A DNA stretch of 64,000 bases from Xylona heveae TC161 (GCF_001619985.1 NW_017264203.1:868001-932000); one strand, 5' to 3'. Shown: positions 1 to 12,460, numbered from the stretch's first letter. Notes: generated by a model from the letters alone, not told the origin. A program made the numbers and translations.

Positions 1-3000
1 AGATTGTTCTCGAGATTGGCAGCGAACGATAGACCACGACGAGTGGTGGACACACGACAGCTACAACAAGCCACGACGATAGGGAAGAGCGAAAGGGCAG
101 GAGGTTGACACAGAGAGAGTGAGTGTGTGTGTGTGTGAAAGGGTAAATTTAAAAAAGAAGAGACGCGAAGACGACAGAGTTCTTCTGAAGAAGGGAAAGC
201 AGGAGAATGGGAAATTAAGGCTGCCAAGAGGGGAGAGAACCACGGCGAAGGCCAGCCATGCACAAGTAGTGTGAGCAAAAGAGTTAGTAGTTAGTGTTTG
301 TAGTGCCATGGCCATGGCTCAGCATGCATACGATGATGAGTAGTACCCTGTTCTCTGCCCTCAACGACACCCACACTGACTTCGCCGAAGGTGGGCTCTT
401 TGGGCCGCGTTCCGCCTGGACCGACCATGGACGATGGGACCATGGTGAACATGAGGGCTAGGCTGGGTAGGTGGGCGGTCAATGCTGCGGGATCCCATCA
501 TTCGGGTGCTATTGTCAAATGTCCACCAATCTCACTCGCCTCGGGTGGCTGAGCATTATTACCGGGCAGAAGGGGGGCCACAGATTATTGCTAATGGATA
601 GTGTCATGGCAAAGTACGAAGGTATGTACCTCTGTAAAGGAAAAGAGAGAGAAAGAGTACAGTGCTGAGAATCCACTCTTCAGCCCAGGCACAAGCGCAA
701 TAAACAAGGCCATCCATCTCTCGTGCCGGGGGTCGGAGAGAAGACCTGCAGTTCCGTTAGCGTTGTGGGGGAGAGACCGAAGGCTGTGAAAAGAAAAAAA
801 AAAAAAAAAAAAAATGCGACAAGTTCTGGGTACAGCAACTACTGTACTGTACAGACCTATCTCGTTGGTTCTCTCTCTCGGTCCCCCAGTCTACTCTAGT
901 TTCGATAATGGACCGGGACTGGACGGGCGAGCAAATGGGGCCAAAAGAGAAAATAATCGACCAAGATGGGAGCATGATGGCCCTTTCGCTCCAGTTACCC
1001 GTAATAATAGTGGAGCATTATAGTGTGTGCCTGTGCTAGCCGCCCATCGCCAATAAGCTAGTTGGACTCGTGCCATCTAGATTACTTTTTCTTCCCTTTG
1101 ACAGCAACCTGTCGGTAGCACGAGTCGCCTCTTACGGAGTAGTTAGTCGCTGGAGATTCTGAACCGACTCAGCCAGAGCCATAGTTATCACTCTTACTTC
1201 TATCATAACGGGTAGTAGTTATACTGTGCTGGGTTGTACACGTGGTGATAGCATCCTTACAGTATACCTCAGGTCTGTATTCTTTGTGCGGTGCGGGCGC
1301 CTCAGACACCCCTATCCGCCTCGCTTGCTAAAAATACGAGCCCCGAGGGAAAAGATGAGAAACCCGGGGGAGATCCAAGAGTTGCGGGACTACATTACGT
1401 GAGAACAGAGTATAACTCGGTTAGGAAACACTGCCGCCTTGCTTTTGTTATTAAGACTCTGCACGCGCCGTGGCTCTACAGCACAAAACACAGGAGAGGA
1501 GTTGATATGCTGCTGCTGCTGCTGCTGCTGCTGTTGATGGTGATGGTCTGTTCGCGCAGAGAAACGGGTGATGAGCCCGTAGGGGCCCCACTCTCTTCGG
1601 GCTTTATCTGTATCAGTACTTCGGCTGCCATACAGCGCGACCTCTGATCAGACGTACTGTCACTTAGGCAGGTGACGCACCGTTCTTTTTTTCTCTACTA
1701 CCTACTTGCGTGACTTTTGCGCAACCTGAGTGAAACAAGAAGAGGTAAAAGAGATCGCCATGAGAGCCAAGTGTGAGATAAAGTTACGGCATGGGCACTT
1801 GCAAGCAAGAAAGAGAGGAATGAACGAACGAACGAGCGGTGGAAAAGTACCAGTATCAAAGAAAGGAAAATGGTGCCAACTCCACGCGCCAGTTAGGTAG
1901 TTTCAACAACGAAACCACTAGCTGGAGCAAGATTACTCCTTTGAGCGAATCGAACGTTCATCCCTACCCGAAGCGAAGAGCTGATGGAGGGGCGTTGACC
2001 AAAAAGAGTAACGGCTAAACCACTTTTGGCACGATTGACGGTTCCCACGTTCCTGGGCGTCTTTCAACCCACAAAATCAACTTTCGGAGAAAAAAGGGCC
2101 AATTTGTTTCTCTTCGCCTCGTTCCCTCTCTTGTCGCTCTCTCGCCGCTCTTATTCGAGGATTTCCTGTTTCCCAAGCGAATTGCTCCCACTAACCTCCC
2201 TTATTTGTCTGATAGTTTACTGGACATGTCTATCACTAACCTATTATCATAACAATCTGCAGTACTCCATACCTTCGTCCTACGACAATCGTCTTATAAA
2301 ACATGGAGGGTTACTATTACTGTTATCATTCCAGGACAAGCGGACCCAGATGAATCAGGGTCCTCCCCGGTACAGTATATTCTTCTTTACACCCGTTTAT
2401 TATCTTCTTGAAACTAGGGGTCTGAGTCGCTTCTCGCTTCAAAAAATCAGTCTGCTAACTGCTGCGGATGCTCTGATATACGTCGAAGCTCTCAAACGAA
2501 ACAAGGTTGTCGTGTACTGCAGCAACCTCCAGGGAACAAGGTCCCTCGGGCCTCATGCACATCCTAACCATTTTTATATTTTTTGTATCCCTCCCAGTCA
2601 ACATTCATCGTTACCGATCTTCGCCTCTGTAATTTCCCTACACACAACCTCGTCTCGGAAACGTGCAGTGGTTCTTCATGGACGAGATCCTACATCTTTG
2701 TCCCCAAATCTGCGCACCTACGCCGCACAGGCCGTTTAACCCTCCTTGAGAAGGTAGGTAACTTTTGAGACAATGAGAAGCTCCACCCCGACCTCTTCCA
2801 ATAAACAGGTGATGGCGATGAGATCATGGTCGATTGGGCGGGGGACGGTCAATGGTGAAAACCCCATATCGCTTCTCCCGCTCTCAACATAACGTCAACA
2901 TGCAGATACCCTTGAGATCTATGCTGCATGACGAGGACGGACGCGTCCCCCATGATTGCTGCGCGTCTAATCCTGCAAGTTTATGCTGGGATTTTGTGAT

Positions 3001-4861
3001 TAGAAAGCCATGACCAGGCCGGCAGGGCATCTCTGTTTCCCTGCCGACTCTGTGGTTGTGTTCTCAACGGACCAGGCGCGTTGTTATCGGATCTCGATCA
3101 ACTCTGTCCTCTTCTACGAATTGATCACAGTACACAGTGCACAGTACGGAGTATGCAGCTCCACCACGGAGTACTTCCATACACCATACAGAAGAACAAG
3201 ACATTATCCGCATTCAAACTTTACTTGACCCGCCATCCCAATTTTTTATTCGTTGTCATCGCATCGCACCAGAGCTTGAGCAATGTGGAACTTATCTCAA
3301 CTATGGGACGATACTCTTGCTCCCATGGAAATTTATATTACATCCTGGCTTATCGGTTATTTTTCCCCGATGCCTCGGTGGGATCCATCATTGCCCAATC
3401 GACAGGAAGGTAATTCCTCCGAGGTTCCCTCGCTCGGCTTGTACTGGACGAAGTACCTCCGTACTTACTCCCCTAATCCATACCTGTAGGTACCTTACCT
3501 TAGGTACCTTTCTTCCGTCGGACCGTCCCACACACAACTCGCCCCCTTCCCTGCCTCCCTCATCCCCTTCTCCTGCTTCCTCCCCACTACAGATTCACCA
3601 TCTAACGGAACCCATCTGCGATCCCCCTTGCCAAATCATCCATGGGTAACCCTTCTGCACGCCGACGTCGGCGGCTGCACGGGATAGCGTTCGGGTGGCT
3701 TCCACGTTTTTTCCCTCCCCCTTCTTCTCGGTCTTTTGTTTCTCTTTTCCCCATTTCAATGCTTGACTTCCCGAGAGCATCAACCATGTTACTGCGTACC
3801 TAGTAACCTTTTTTTTTTCTCTACATACACGCACAACCTTACTACGTGTAAGCAGGGATGACCATTATTATCCCACTATTATCCCACATAAGGAGTATAC
3901 ACGTTCTTTACTAGAGCACGTACGTCGTTACGCCAAGAAAATAAAATTATGAAATCCCGTTGCCAAGGTTTGCCGACGTTTTGCCTAACGTCCTGCCAAG
4001 AACCCAGGGGAAATTTACTCCGTACTTTGTACATTATGCAGAAATCATTCCACTCCGTTCTACCAAAGGTACGGTACCGAAAGAAAGCTGTTACTATTCA
4101 TAGGTATCTACCTTGTACCCTGTATTTTGTACTGTAAGGTAGCCAGATTCGCCAGATTTGCCAGTCGTTGTGATGACGGGGGACGGATGACGGGGAGACG
4201 GGAGAATGGCAGGGAACGGGCCAACGGGCCAACGGGGAAGAAAAGGAAGAAAAGAAGCTGCGTGCTGCGTGCTGCATGCTGCAAGGTCCAAAGTGCATGG
4301 TGCAACGTGCAGGGCCAACAGTGATCCTTAAATTCCTTGAAGTCTTAATCCTTGAGTCCTTAATCCTTGAGTCCTTGAGTCCTTAGTCCATTAAGTCCTC
4401 ATGTCCCTTAAGCCTCGAATCTTTGAATCCTTCAATACCTTAGTCTTTCCCACGGGACAGGCAGGCAGACGGACAGGCAGGCAGGCGGACGGACGGAGGG
4501 ACCACATAGAAACCCGTTTATGAGAACGGACAATTAATGTGAACCATGAATCATGCAGAAAGTGAGCATCAGGAGTGAGCACCAGGAGTGAACAGACAAA
4601 AGAAAGAAAGAGAAAAAGAAAAAAGGAAAAAGAAAGGTGTTGTAGACTACCGTGTGCCGCATACCGAATACCATATACCGAATACCATATACCAAGAATC
4701 GCATACCAAAAAAAAGAAAAGAGAAAAAAGGAAAGGAAAGAAAAAAGAGCAAAAAAGAAAAGAAAAGAAAAGAGAAAAGAGAAAAGAGAAACAGAACGCC
4801 AGTATGATACCGTAATGATCATGATGATCTGATACCATACATATCTAAACATCAACCCATT
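1..4861. other. Gene-free region with low-complexity tracts
   Basis: I find no convincing coding region in this stretch. Open frames exist, the longest at 2026-2739, but they lack recognisable domains, fungal splice structure or a plausible composition. The first 300 bases are purine-rich on the + strand, so CT-rich on the - strand, like the leader of a leftward gene beginning outside the window; this is inference. Simple repeats occur at 125-138 (GT), 790-813 (A), 1510-1533 (CTG) and densely from 4130 to 4860. Short fungal promoter words such as CGGAGTA and GGTACCT recur between 3140 and 4080. A long leader, a non-coding RNA or a regulatory region are all possible. Confidence 0.6.
4130..4860. 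repeat. Cluster of unrelated short tandem repeats
   Basis: Several different simple repeats lie end to end. There are ACGGGCCA-type units near 4214-4240, GTGCTGC/GTGCATG units at 4257-4312, a degenerate CCTTGAGT/CCTTAAT array at 4325-4440, GGCA/GGAC tetranucleotides at 4453-4500, CGAATACCATATAC units at about 4664-4690, and polypurine AAAG/GAAA tracts at about 4592-4640 and 4708-4796. The block stops just before the 3' end of the NASP-like gene. No coding potential is evident. Confidence 0.75.
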
Positions 4862-6740
4862 TTACTTTTTCGCCTTCTTGGAAGCACTCCCGCTTTCTAC
4901 TTCTTCTTCTCCTTGAGCCCCGTGGCCGTTCTCCCCGCCGCTGCCGCCCTCTACTTGACCTTCAGGAGCAGAAGAGGAAGACGAAGGGAGAGACCGCTTC
5001 TTTTTCCGTACCATGCCGGTGAGATCCCGCGCGGAGGCGGAGGCGGCGGTGACGCGGGCGTGTTGCTCGGCGGCAGACTCGCCCAGGACGGCGCCAAGGA
5101 TGCCGGTCAGCGGGTCGGCGTCTGTGGGATCGGGTGCGCCGGCGGGGCCAGAGCCGCCAGAGCGGAGTAAGTCTCCAGAGGAAGAGAGAGAAATGGGTGG
5201 TTGGCGGAGGTCTTGGAGCTGTATTGAGCGGGATGGAAGTGTTAGTGACTTGGCGTTTATGTACGAGGTACCTTACCCAAATACTAAGGTAGGTGGTAGA
5301 TAGATAGGAGGTAGGTCGAGTAGAACAATATAGGGATCGACAGACTCTGGATTGGAAAGAAAAAGAAAAGAAAAAGGAAAGAAAAAGGAAAGAAAAGAAA
5401 GAAAAGAAAGAAAAGAAAGAAACAAAAAACCCCCCAAAACGAAAAATGGCAAAGAAAAGAAGAAAGAAAAGAATAAAAGAAATAACAAATAACAAGGGGG
5501 ATATAAAGCAGTGAGATAACCTTGTAATAGAATACAGGATACGTACACGTTGCTCCATTTCTTGAATCATGTCCTTGACATCGGCAATGCCGCGTTTCAG
5601 CTTCTCCTTTTCCGCGGGCGAGGTGTCGTCCGACCTGAGAGAGGCTTCCTCCTTTTTGACGCGCAGACGGCAGCTCTCAATGGCGGCTTCCATCTCTTTG
5701 GCGGCGTCCTCGCGCATTGCCATGTCGACTTGCTGCGCCTCTTCGCCCGTCGAATGGGCAGCGTGATTATTGTCGTCATCAGCCGCAGGAGCAGGGGCAG
5801 TCACAGACGCAAATTCCAGTGCGAGGGCAAGTTTGAAATGCGCTTCGGCCAAGAGACTTGACTCTGGCGGAAACAGTTCCCGTTTCAGATCCAGCGCTGC
5901 GCGGGAATCTGTCACGGCGTCTGTAAACCGTTCGTTTTCGAGCGAGATCTCGGCCTGTAGATCATGTGTATCTGCCAGTCTTTCTTTGATTTGCTTGACT
6001 TCCTCGGACTCTGGCTCTTGCTCTCCTATATCTTTGCCCTTGCCCTTGCCCTTGTCTTTGCTTTCGTCTGTTTGATCCGCTGCTGCTGCTGCACCGCCGT
6101 CTTCTTTTATTGCTTCGATTTTCCGTAGTAAAAGGACACGCGCAAGGTCAAGGATCTCGTACGCAGTAGCGAAATCGTCGTCCTCTGCGTCAGCTTCGGC
6201 GTCGGCCTCGCCATCGGCGTCTTCGTCCTCTTCGCCATCTTCCGCATCGCTCTCGTCGCTGTCCCAGTTTTCGTCACCGGTAAATTGAAAGTATGGCTTG
6301 TTTGCTGTTGTAGACGACGCGGAATCCCGCTGGGGTGGTTGCTCTTGATGCAGTCCGTCCTTTTCTTCAACAACCTTTGTCACGATTTCCTCTGCAACTT
6401 TTTGGGCCTCGGAGGATGGCGCAACCGCATCTTGTGCTGCCGCAGATGCGGCTGCGCTGCTCTTCTTCTTCTTTGGCTTCGCGCTCTCGTTTGAGGGCTT
6501 TTCTCCGGCTACTTTGCCGCCCAAGACGTTGCTGTTTGCTACTCCGACGTGATAGAGACATCGTCCGTAAGCGTATAGCAGGTCAGCATTCTCTGGCGCC
6601 ATCTCGCCATTCAGCTCGGCTTGGAGCGCTGTCGCTTCAGAGTACAACTCCGCCGCTGCATCGTAATTTTTTAATGAGTATTGTAAGCTGGCTTGTGCGA
6701 TGAGCTCTGCAAGCTGGCCTTGTTCGGCAGCTTCGGCCAT
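4862..6740 (-). CDS. NASP/Sim3/Hif1-family histone H3 chaperone
   Basis: Two exons, 6740-5547 and 5218-4862, encode about 516 residues. The 328-base intron has a GTACGT donor, a CACTAAC branch point and a CAG acceptor, and is filled with AAAG-type repeats. The N-terminus (about 13-60) matches the first SHNi-TPR motif; an acidic run (about 156-189, rich in D and E) interrupts the TPR array as in NASP; further helices follow to about 400. Exon 2 begins LQDLR and ends with basic KKKR and KKAKK stretches that look like nuclear localisation signals. The family binds H3 or H3-H4 and delivers them to chromatin, including CENP-A in fission yeast. It is divergent from DPB2 across a 375-base promoter with ACGCGT boxes. 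Without splicing the frame would read into intron sequence. Confidence 0.9.
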
Positions 6741-7115
6741 GGTGAATCTAATAGATGCGAAAGACGTAGGATCTGAGGATATGGTGAAGAGAGTATTTAG
6801 TAGAAGGTCAGATCAAAAGGTTCAGGGAAGAACAAGAGTTTCTGATGTAGACCTGGAAAGGATTTCTGGTTTGTTTTGTGGCTGTCTTGATTGCTGGTAG
6901 AAATTCATTATTGAGCCGCAAGCGTCATGAACATCAATCTACGCGAGACGCGTTCGCGAAATCTGGTCGGCAACCACTTTACGCGTCTTCCCAGCGCAAC
7001 TATTATTGACGCACGTCGCATGGTCAACAACAGGCCAAAGGAGCATAGAATCTACCTACAATTCGATCAAGGCCCCAATTATATGCCGGTGAACACTTGA
7101 AAGCTTGAGGGCAAA
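6741..7115. promoter_or_regulatory. Bidirectional S-phase promoter with MCB-like boxes
   Basis: The region separates two divergent replication and chromatin genes. It contains ACGCGA at 6941, ACGCGT at 6948-6953 running into the palindrome TTCGCGAA at 6953-6960, and a second ACGCGT at 6981-6986. ACGCGT is the MluI cell-cycle box bound by MBF-type (Mbp1/Swi6, Res/Cdc10) factors in fungi, and TTCGCG resembles E2F/SBF-type sites. The sites are directly visible; G1/S regulation of both genes is inferred from position and target identity. Confidence 0.6.
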
Positions 7116-9714
7116 ATGAGGCCGCATCAGACTCCAAGTCGTCGCACTGCGCCTTTGTTTCGACCGCCGCATACTCCGGCCTCACATAACCCGATTCCAT
7201 CTTCTTCACCAGCTTTTGGAACCCCGGTCCACCCGCCGAAACCGTATGCGCCAAAAGATGCGACATCTACAAAGCAGACAATTCTACCTATCCTACTTCC
7301 ACCGCCAACGCTTCGACCGCTGGCATTTCGCACATTTACCAAAAAGCACAATCTCACCTTGAGCTCCTCGGCATTGCAGGCACTCGCGTCCTTTATTGGC
7401 ACTCATTGCGGCGCAGGATGGCGGGAGCAAGGCTTGGCCGAGAAGGTCTTGGAAGAAGTCGCAAAGAGCTGGAAGAAGCTTGGCGGGCCTGTCATTGTCG
7501 ATGGCGAGAGTGCCGAGCTTCAAACGATACTGAAAAATATCGAGGGAGCTATGAGCGGGGGCAGAATACAACAAGGCAAATCGCTGAGTCGACAAAATAG
7601 TTTCGCTTTTGGGGACGGTCTTGAGAAGCTCGCTGCGGATGCTGTAGGAGGTGGCAGTCCAGGCAGTCTAGAACGGGAGGATAGCCAAGCAAGTTTTGGT
7701 CTCTCGGCTTTGGGCATGGACGAAGAGGAAGAAGAGTTAGCCAGTGATCCCCGGAAATGGCTCAAGGTTATTTCAGCATTTGAACAACCTAGACTATTCT
7801 ACAACGTTGCCAAGAAGCATTTCGAAAGGTTAGACTCTGCTGTCACAATTTGGCCGTGGGAATGAATGCTAATACATGTCAATCAGAGCAAACGCACCCC
7901 CCTCCCTCCTAGCTTCGGCGTCGCAAAAGACGCAACTTTTCCGACATCGCTATGATATGGTCTATCAAAGGCTTCTACGAAACGAATCCTTCCAAGTGCC
8001 ATCTCTTACACCGGCTCGCTCTAGCTTACTACGCTCTACGTCAAACATGGCTACAATACAACAGGCATACAAACTTACCGCAATAACAAATCTGCTAGGT
8101 CGCAGTGGTACTAGTCATCTACTACTTGGGCTGCTGACCATAGCTCCTACTGGAAACCTGGCTATAAATGACCTTACGGGGAGCATTGCTCTTGACCTGA
8201 CGCATGCGCGGCCAGTACCCGAGGACGGAGCTTGGTTTGCGCCTGGGATGATCGTGTTAGTTGACGGTATCTACGAAGAGGATTCGAATCCCGCAGCAGA
8301 AGTCCTGGGAGGCGGCGGTGGCATTGGGGGTACGATTGGAGGAAAATTCGTCGGATTCTCCGTCGGGGGCCCTCCGTGCGAGAGACGTGAGACTAGCCTA
8401 GGGATCAGCCTTTCAGGCAAAGACGGAGACGTGGTTGCAAGCGGTGGGTTCGGCTGGATCGATTTCCTTGGTGTAGGGAGCGAGCGCGCCGTGGGCTCAA
8501 GGATGCGCCGAATCGAGGATCGCGTGCTACGCCTTTCAGAAACAGGGCAGGAAGACGGAGATGACGAAGAGGCAAATAGCAACCATGGGCGAGAAAGGAT
8601 GATTATCCTGGGAGAAGTCAACCTCGATCAAATGCGCACTCTGGATGCTTTGCGAAAAGTCTTTGAACACTATTCTAGCGAGAGTTCCGACAATGTCCCA
8701 ATGACGGTAGTGCTGATGGGTAATTTTGTTCAACATGCCGTAATGGCTGGCGGTGGGAGCGGCGGAAGCATCGAGTACAAGGAGTATTTCGATGCCCTCG
8801 CGTCGACGTTATCAGATTTCCCTACGTTGCTTCAACACTCAACTTTCATCTTTGTCCCAGGAGACAATGACCCTTGGGCATCCGCGCTGTCAGCCGGTGC
8901 TGCCACGGCAATTCCCCGCAAGAATTTACCTGAGCTTTTCACTTCGCGCATCAAACGAGCCTTCGCATCCGCGGCGGCCGATGCCGAGCGTGCAACGGGT
9001 AGAAAGCCTGACGCAGAAGTTATCTGGACCAGCAACCCCTCGCGCCTTTCTCTGTTCGGACCTACCCAAGAGATTGTTCTCTTTAGAGACGACATTTCTG
9101 CCCGCTTCCGCCGTAATGCAATCACGTTTCGTCCCGTTCCACAGCAAACTCTAGAACCGGACCCCGATGCTCCCGCTGGTGACATTGTCATGGCCGATGG
9201 AGCTGCACCCGCACCATCTCAGACCGAGGCAACTCCTGGCGTGGATGACACTGAAGCCGGGCAGGAAGCACAAAATTCGAATCCGGCTCAGGGCATGGAT
9301 GTCGACCATGCAGTTGAAGCAGCCGAGTCACATACCCCAGCCCCTGCTGGCAGGCCCAATGAGCTTTCTGATGGAGTTGGTGTTGACACGACAACGGCGT
9401 CTAACCAAGTCTCACTAGATACTCAGACTGCCCGAAAACTTGTCAAAACTATCCTCGACCAAGGTTATCTCTCGCCGTTTCCATTGTCTATACGGCCGGT
9501 CATTTGGGACTTTGCTACAGCTTTAGAGCTTTATCCGCTTCCTACCGCTCTGGTACTAGCTGATCAGGACGCTCCTCCGTTTACAGTAACGTACGAGGGC
9601 TGTCACGTCATGAACCCGGGCAAGCTTGTGGCGCCAGATCGCAAAGGCATTGCTCGCTGGATAGAGTACGATGCACGAACGCGTCGTGGGCAGGTCAAGG
9701 AAGTGTCTTTCTAG
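7116..9714 (+). CDS. DPB2: DNA polymerase epsilon subunit B
   Basis: Two exons, 7116-7828 and 7887-9714, encode about 846 residues; the 58-base intron has a GCTAATAC branch point and rejoins KHFER to ANAPP in frame. The N-terminus carries a Pro-rich tail and the helical domain that binds the catalytic subunit. The middle and C-terminus hold an OB fold and the inactive calcineurin-like phosphoesterase domain typical of B subunits, with the recognisable stretches IILGEVNLD, FVPGDNDPW and NPSRLSLFG. A low-complexity insert (PAGDIVMADGAAPAPSQ to about SQVSLD) interrupts the phosphoesterase domain. The protein is an essential structural subunit of the leading-strand polymerase and links it to CMG helicase assembly. 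It faces the histone chaperone gene across a shared promoter. Confidence 0.95.
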
Positions 9715-10104
9715 ATTTTTTTTTTTTTCCCCCTCTTTCCATTCTCATACATTTATATTTTATTTCCTGTCTTTCGCGCGGATGCTTTATCTGGCTTCAT
9801 GAACGGCACGATCGTTGCAGGCATTGTTTACGGCGTATGAGCATATACTACGGGTGGCATTTCTTACGTGATAAAGAGCTAGGTATCTGATTTAAAATTG
9901 CAATTGTTCTGCTACACTTATGTGGCAAACTCCGCTACTCTACATACATGTTCATCAACACAAGAAGAAAGAACCATCATGGCACACCGTCAGAACAAGA
10001 TGACAAACTCCAGGATTTGCTACTACCAACACTGAGAGACAAACGCAGTATAAACCCAATAGCATCTTCTTTATGCCAACTCGCACCCGCCTCATCACTG
10101 CGCA
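9715..10104. other. Convergent intergenic region
   Basis: This lies between the 3' ends of DPB2 and the glucanase gene. It begins with a T-rich then C-rich tract right after the DPB2 stop and has an ATTTATATTTTATTT stretch that could serve 3'-end formation. I see no gene. Confidence 0.6.
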
Positions 10105-10920
10105 CTATGGCTTTATCGGCTCATCATTCATCAACTTGAGCATCAATTCGGTGAATGACCCATTCGGGTTCATCAGCTGAGCTTGCGGGCTGACAAAGTT
10201 ATCCGCGACATGCTCCATGCATCCGAAAAAGCCATACTCAAACACCCACGGCGTCTTGTCCATCCAGTTTGCCAGCTGGGCAGTGAAGTGGTACACTTCA
10301 TTCTTATTTCTCGAGATGCTCGCGATTTCGGATACGATGATCGGTTGGTGGGGATGCTTGTGGTGCATTTCTTCAATGTACTTGATCGCATCGTCGCCGT
10401 TGGTGCCATAATAATGGAGACCAAGATAATCTGGCGGGTGCGCCTGCACGCGATTCATAAAGTCCTCGATCCATGCCCGGCCAGCTCCGTCATCTGCGCA
10501 GGACGGACTCACGAGCTTTTTGCCCTTTTGCTGGCGCAAGGGCAGCATCTGCTTCACCCAAGCATCTGCTGCCTGCTCGGGGCTGACACCGGCACGTTCA
10601 GGCTCGTTGAAGAAATGGATGATATGTTCGGTTGTCTTTTCAATGTTCTCCCAGTCTTGGCCACCGAGTTGACCCGTGGTGCGCACCATGGGCCTGAAGG
10701 GCAACCGGCCTTTGAGCTCGGGAGGTACCCATGTGTTCCAATTACTGCAGGAATGAATGGGCCCATGGAAATTGACCTTATCCATTGCCCAAGGGCAATT
10801 CTGGGTGTTTGTCCAATCCCACAAGAGGCACCGCTTGTGGACGTTGACTTGTTTGTCTGCAGCATTTGCGGGGCTTGCCTCGTTCGCATGCTCGACATGG
10901 TTGACTGGGTTTGATGCCAT
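10105..10920 (-). CDS. GH128-like beta-1,3-glucanase (glycosyl hydrolase catalytic core)
   Basis: A single exon encodes 271 residues. It matches the fungal glycosyl-hydrolase catalytic-core family (GH128, Asl1-like TIM barrel): CLLWDWTNT opens the first strand, FFNEPE (Glu106 as likely acid/base) and IIVSEIAS (Glu198 as likely nucleophile) are the two catalytic stretches, and LGLHYYGTN and WVFEYGFFG are conserved barrel strands. No signal peptide is visible in the first 30 residues, which are polar, so a cytosolic or cell-wall-associated protein exported otherwise is possible. The family cleaves beta-1,3-glucan; the exact substrate is not shown by sequence. A TATATAAA box lies about 165 bases upstream, suggesting strong or regulated transcription. 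Confidence 0.85.
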   Translation of the reverse strand: MASNPVNHVEHANEASPANAADKQVNVHKRCLLWDWTNTQNCPWAMDKVNFHGPIHSCSNWNTWVPPELKGRLPFRPMVRTTGQLGGQDWENIEKTTEHIIHFFNEPERAGVSPEQAADAWVKQMLPLRQQKGKKLVSPSCADDGAGRAWIEDFMNRVQAHPPDYLGLHYYGTNGDDAIKYIEEMHHKHPHQPIIVSEIASISRNKNEVYHFTAQLANWMDKTPWVFEYGFFGCMEHVADNFVSPQAQLMNPNGSFTELMLKLMNDEPIKP

Positions 10921-11081
10921 CGTGGACGAATAAGCAAAAAGAAGAATGAGATCACCTTTTGGACAAGTTTTTAGATATGTTTAAAAGGCAGCGAATTTAG
11001 CATAAATATTCCAAGAGATGCTGTGATAGATAAAGGGGGCAATTGGCAAAGGGCGCAGTAGAAGTGCTGCATCTTTTTAAA

Positions 11082-11089
11082 TTTATATA
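11082..11089 (-). promoter_or_regulatory. TATA box of the GH128-like gene
   Basis: TATATAAA on the - strand lies 162-169 bases upstream of the start codon. Most housekeeping genes in this window lack such a perfect element, so it fits a regulated or highly expressed gene. Assignment is by position only. Confidence 0.5.
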
Positions 11090-12452
11090 CTTCTCTGTTA
11101 TAGCATTGCGAGGCTGAGAGACTATCACGAGAAGAGATTCTTGCGGTCAGTCTTGGACACACTTGTCTTGCTCTCCTGTCCCATATGCCGGAGTGAGATC
11201 CGAACATTGCATCTCTTTTCCGCCCCCGCAAATGTCATGGCTTCAGCCGCGCAGATCGACTTCCCCTCCCATCATGTTTTCTCTGCTGCCTTGGGAGGTT
11301 CGTCTAATCATAGTATCTACCACATCTGTGTGGCACAGGCTCCGCATAGTGACCATTTACAGGCCTTGAGTATTTGGCATGCCTATCTGCGGCTATTCCA
11401 TTTGATGCGAACTTCCCTCTTCAGCGGCTGTGCTAGTGCTGATGTGTGAAGATACAAATACAGGAGTGTAACGGTTTGACGAAACGTGCTGCCCCACCGT
11501 CATTAGAAATCACGGGAATCAATACCTACGAGGGGCCCCCAAGACATGTAAGAGTCCAAAATTATATCCGGACTTATTCTCTTGGTGTGATATTACAAGG
11601 CTGAATCGAGTCTGGCAGCTGATAATTTGGATTACCTTCTGGAGTAATCCCCTGTCATCTCTAAGTCACCGGCTGTACCTGAATCTCCGATGCCTGATGA
11701 CGCTGAAGACGCGGAAAAGAATCCGACAAGGGAACAGCTGAAGAATTATTTTCAGATCCAACATCTAATGCTTACTGTTACGGTCGACCGTCAGCCTCGT
11801 TTCAGAAGGCGGATGCAACGGATGCCTCGCGTGTCAGCTGTCTTGCTACAATGAGGAACAAGATTGATGATCATCCGCATTTCCTGGGGTGTTCGCGATG
11901 ACGATCAAGACTGCTCCTTTGCGTCTAAAACGGTCAACTTGGAGCGAATGAAAGGTGCAGAATCGGCTCAATTGAGCCTCATCATAGGCTCTGGCGGCGG
12001 GGAAACCATGCGCTGAGCTTCCGTCTGCTTATCTGACCCCTTTAGAGCGCCAAGCCAACATGACGGGGGCCGCTAGATGTTGATCTTTCCCCGCAAAAGC
12101 AACAGCTGAACCCCAAGGCCGAAGAATGGGGGGCCGTCAAAAAAGAACAACAGCAATCACGATGCGTTTCTTCTTCACCTAACTGGACGGCTGCCATATG
12201 CCGGACTAATGTACTAATCCTTGCTCACCTTGTGCAGGGTCACGGTTGACGTGCAGAATTGGGGTCCACGGCTTGGCATCATGCTTCTACTGCTGAAAAT
12301 GTACCTGAACGCAATAGCTCAGCGTCATCAGCATGCTCGTTCGTCAACTTGAGGGTTACAATGAGCAGACAGCAGTTGGAAAGAGGCAAAATGAAGGCAC
12401 AGAGGCGGGAATTGTATAATTATTTTGTCCGCAACATCAAAAGAGAGACGAA

Positions 12453-12460
12453 TATAAATA
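12453..12460 (+). promoter_or_regulatory. TATA box upstream of the duplicated-domain gene
   Basis: TATAAATA sits 130-137 bases before the ATG at 12590, in an A-rich leader, at the usual fungal spacing for a core promoter plus a roughly 100-base leader. It suggests regulated or abundant expression. Confidence 0.5.

Noticed and set aside
2026-2739. A 237-codon open frame on the + strand in the gene-free left end
   Set aside because: It has no recognisable domain, no splice signals around it and a composition (Ser/Leu/Tyr patches) like translated leader or intergenic DNA.
4325-4440. CCTTGAGT repeats as a CRISPR-like array
   Set aside because: Units are short, degenerate and have no unique spacers; the genome is eukaryotic.
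4962-6740. Uninterrupted frame extending the NASP-like protein to 592 residues
   Set aside because: The extra sequence is a Phe/Ser-rich translation of the intron's AAAG repeats. Splicing at 5546/5219 instead gives a conserved-looking LQDLR tail and an acidic-to-basic end.
11219-12000. Weak F-box-like and Leu-rich fragments as a decayed gene
   Set aside because: Only one short phrase resembles an F-box start and the frames do not connect, so I note it in the intergenic entry but do not call a pseudogene.
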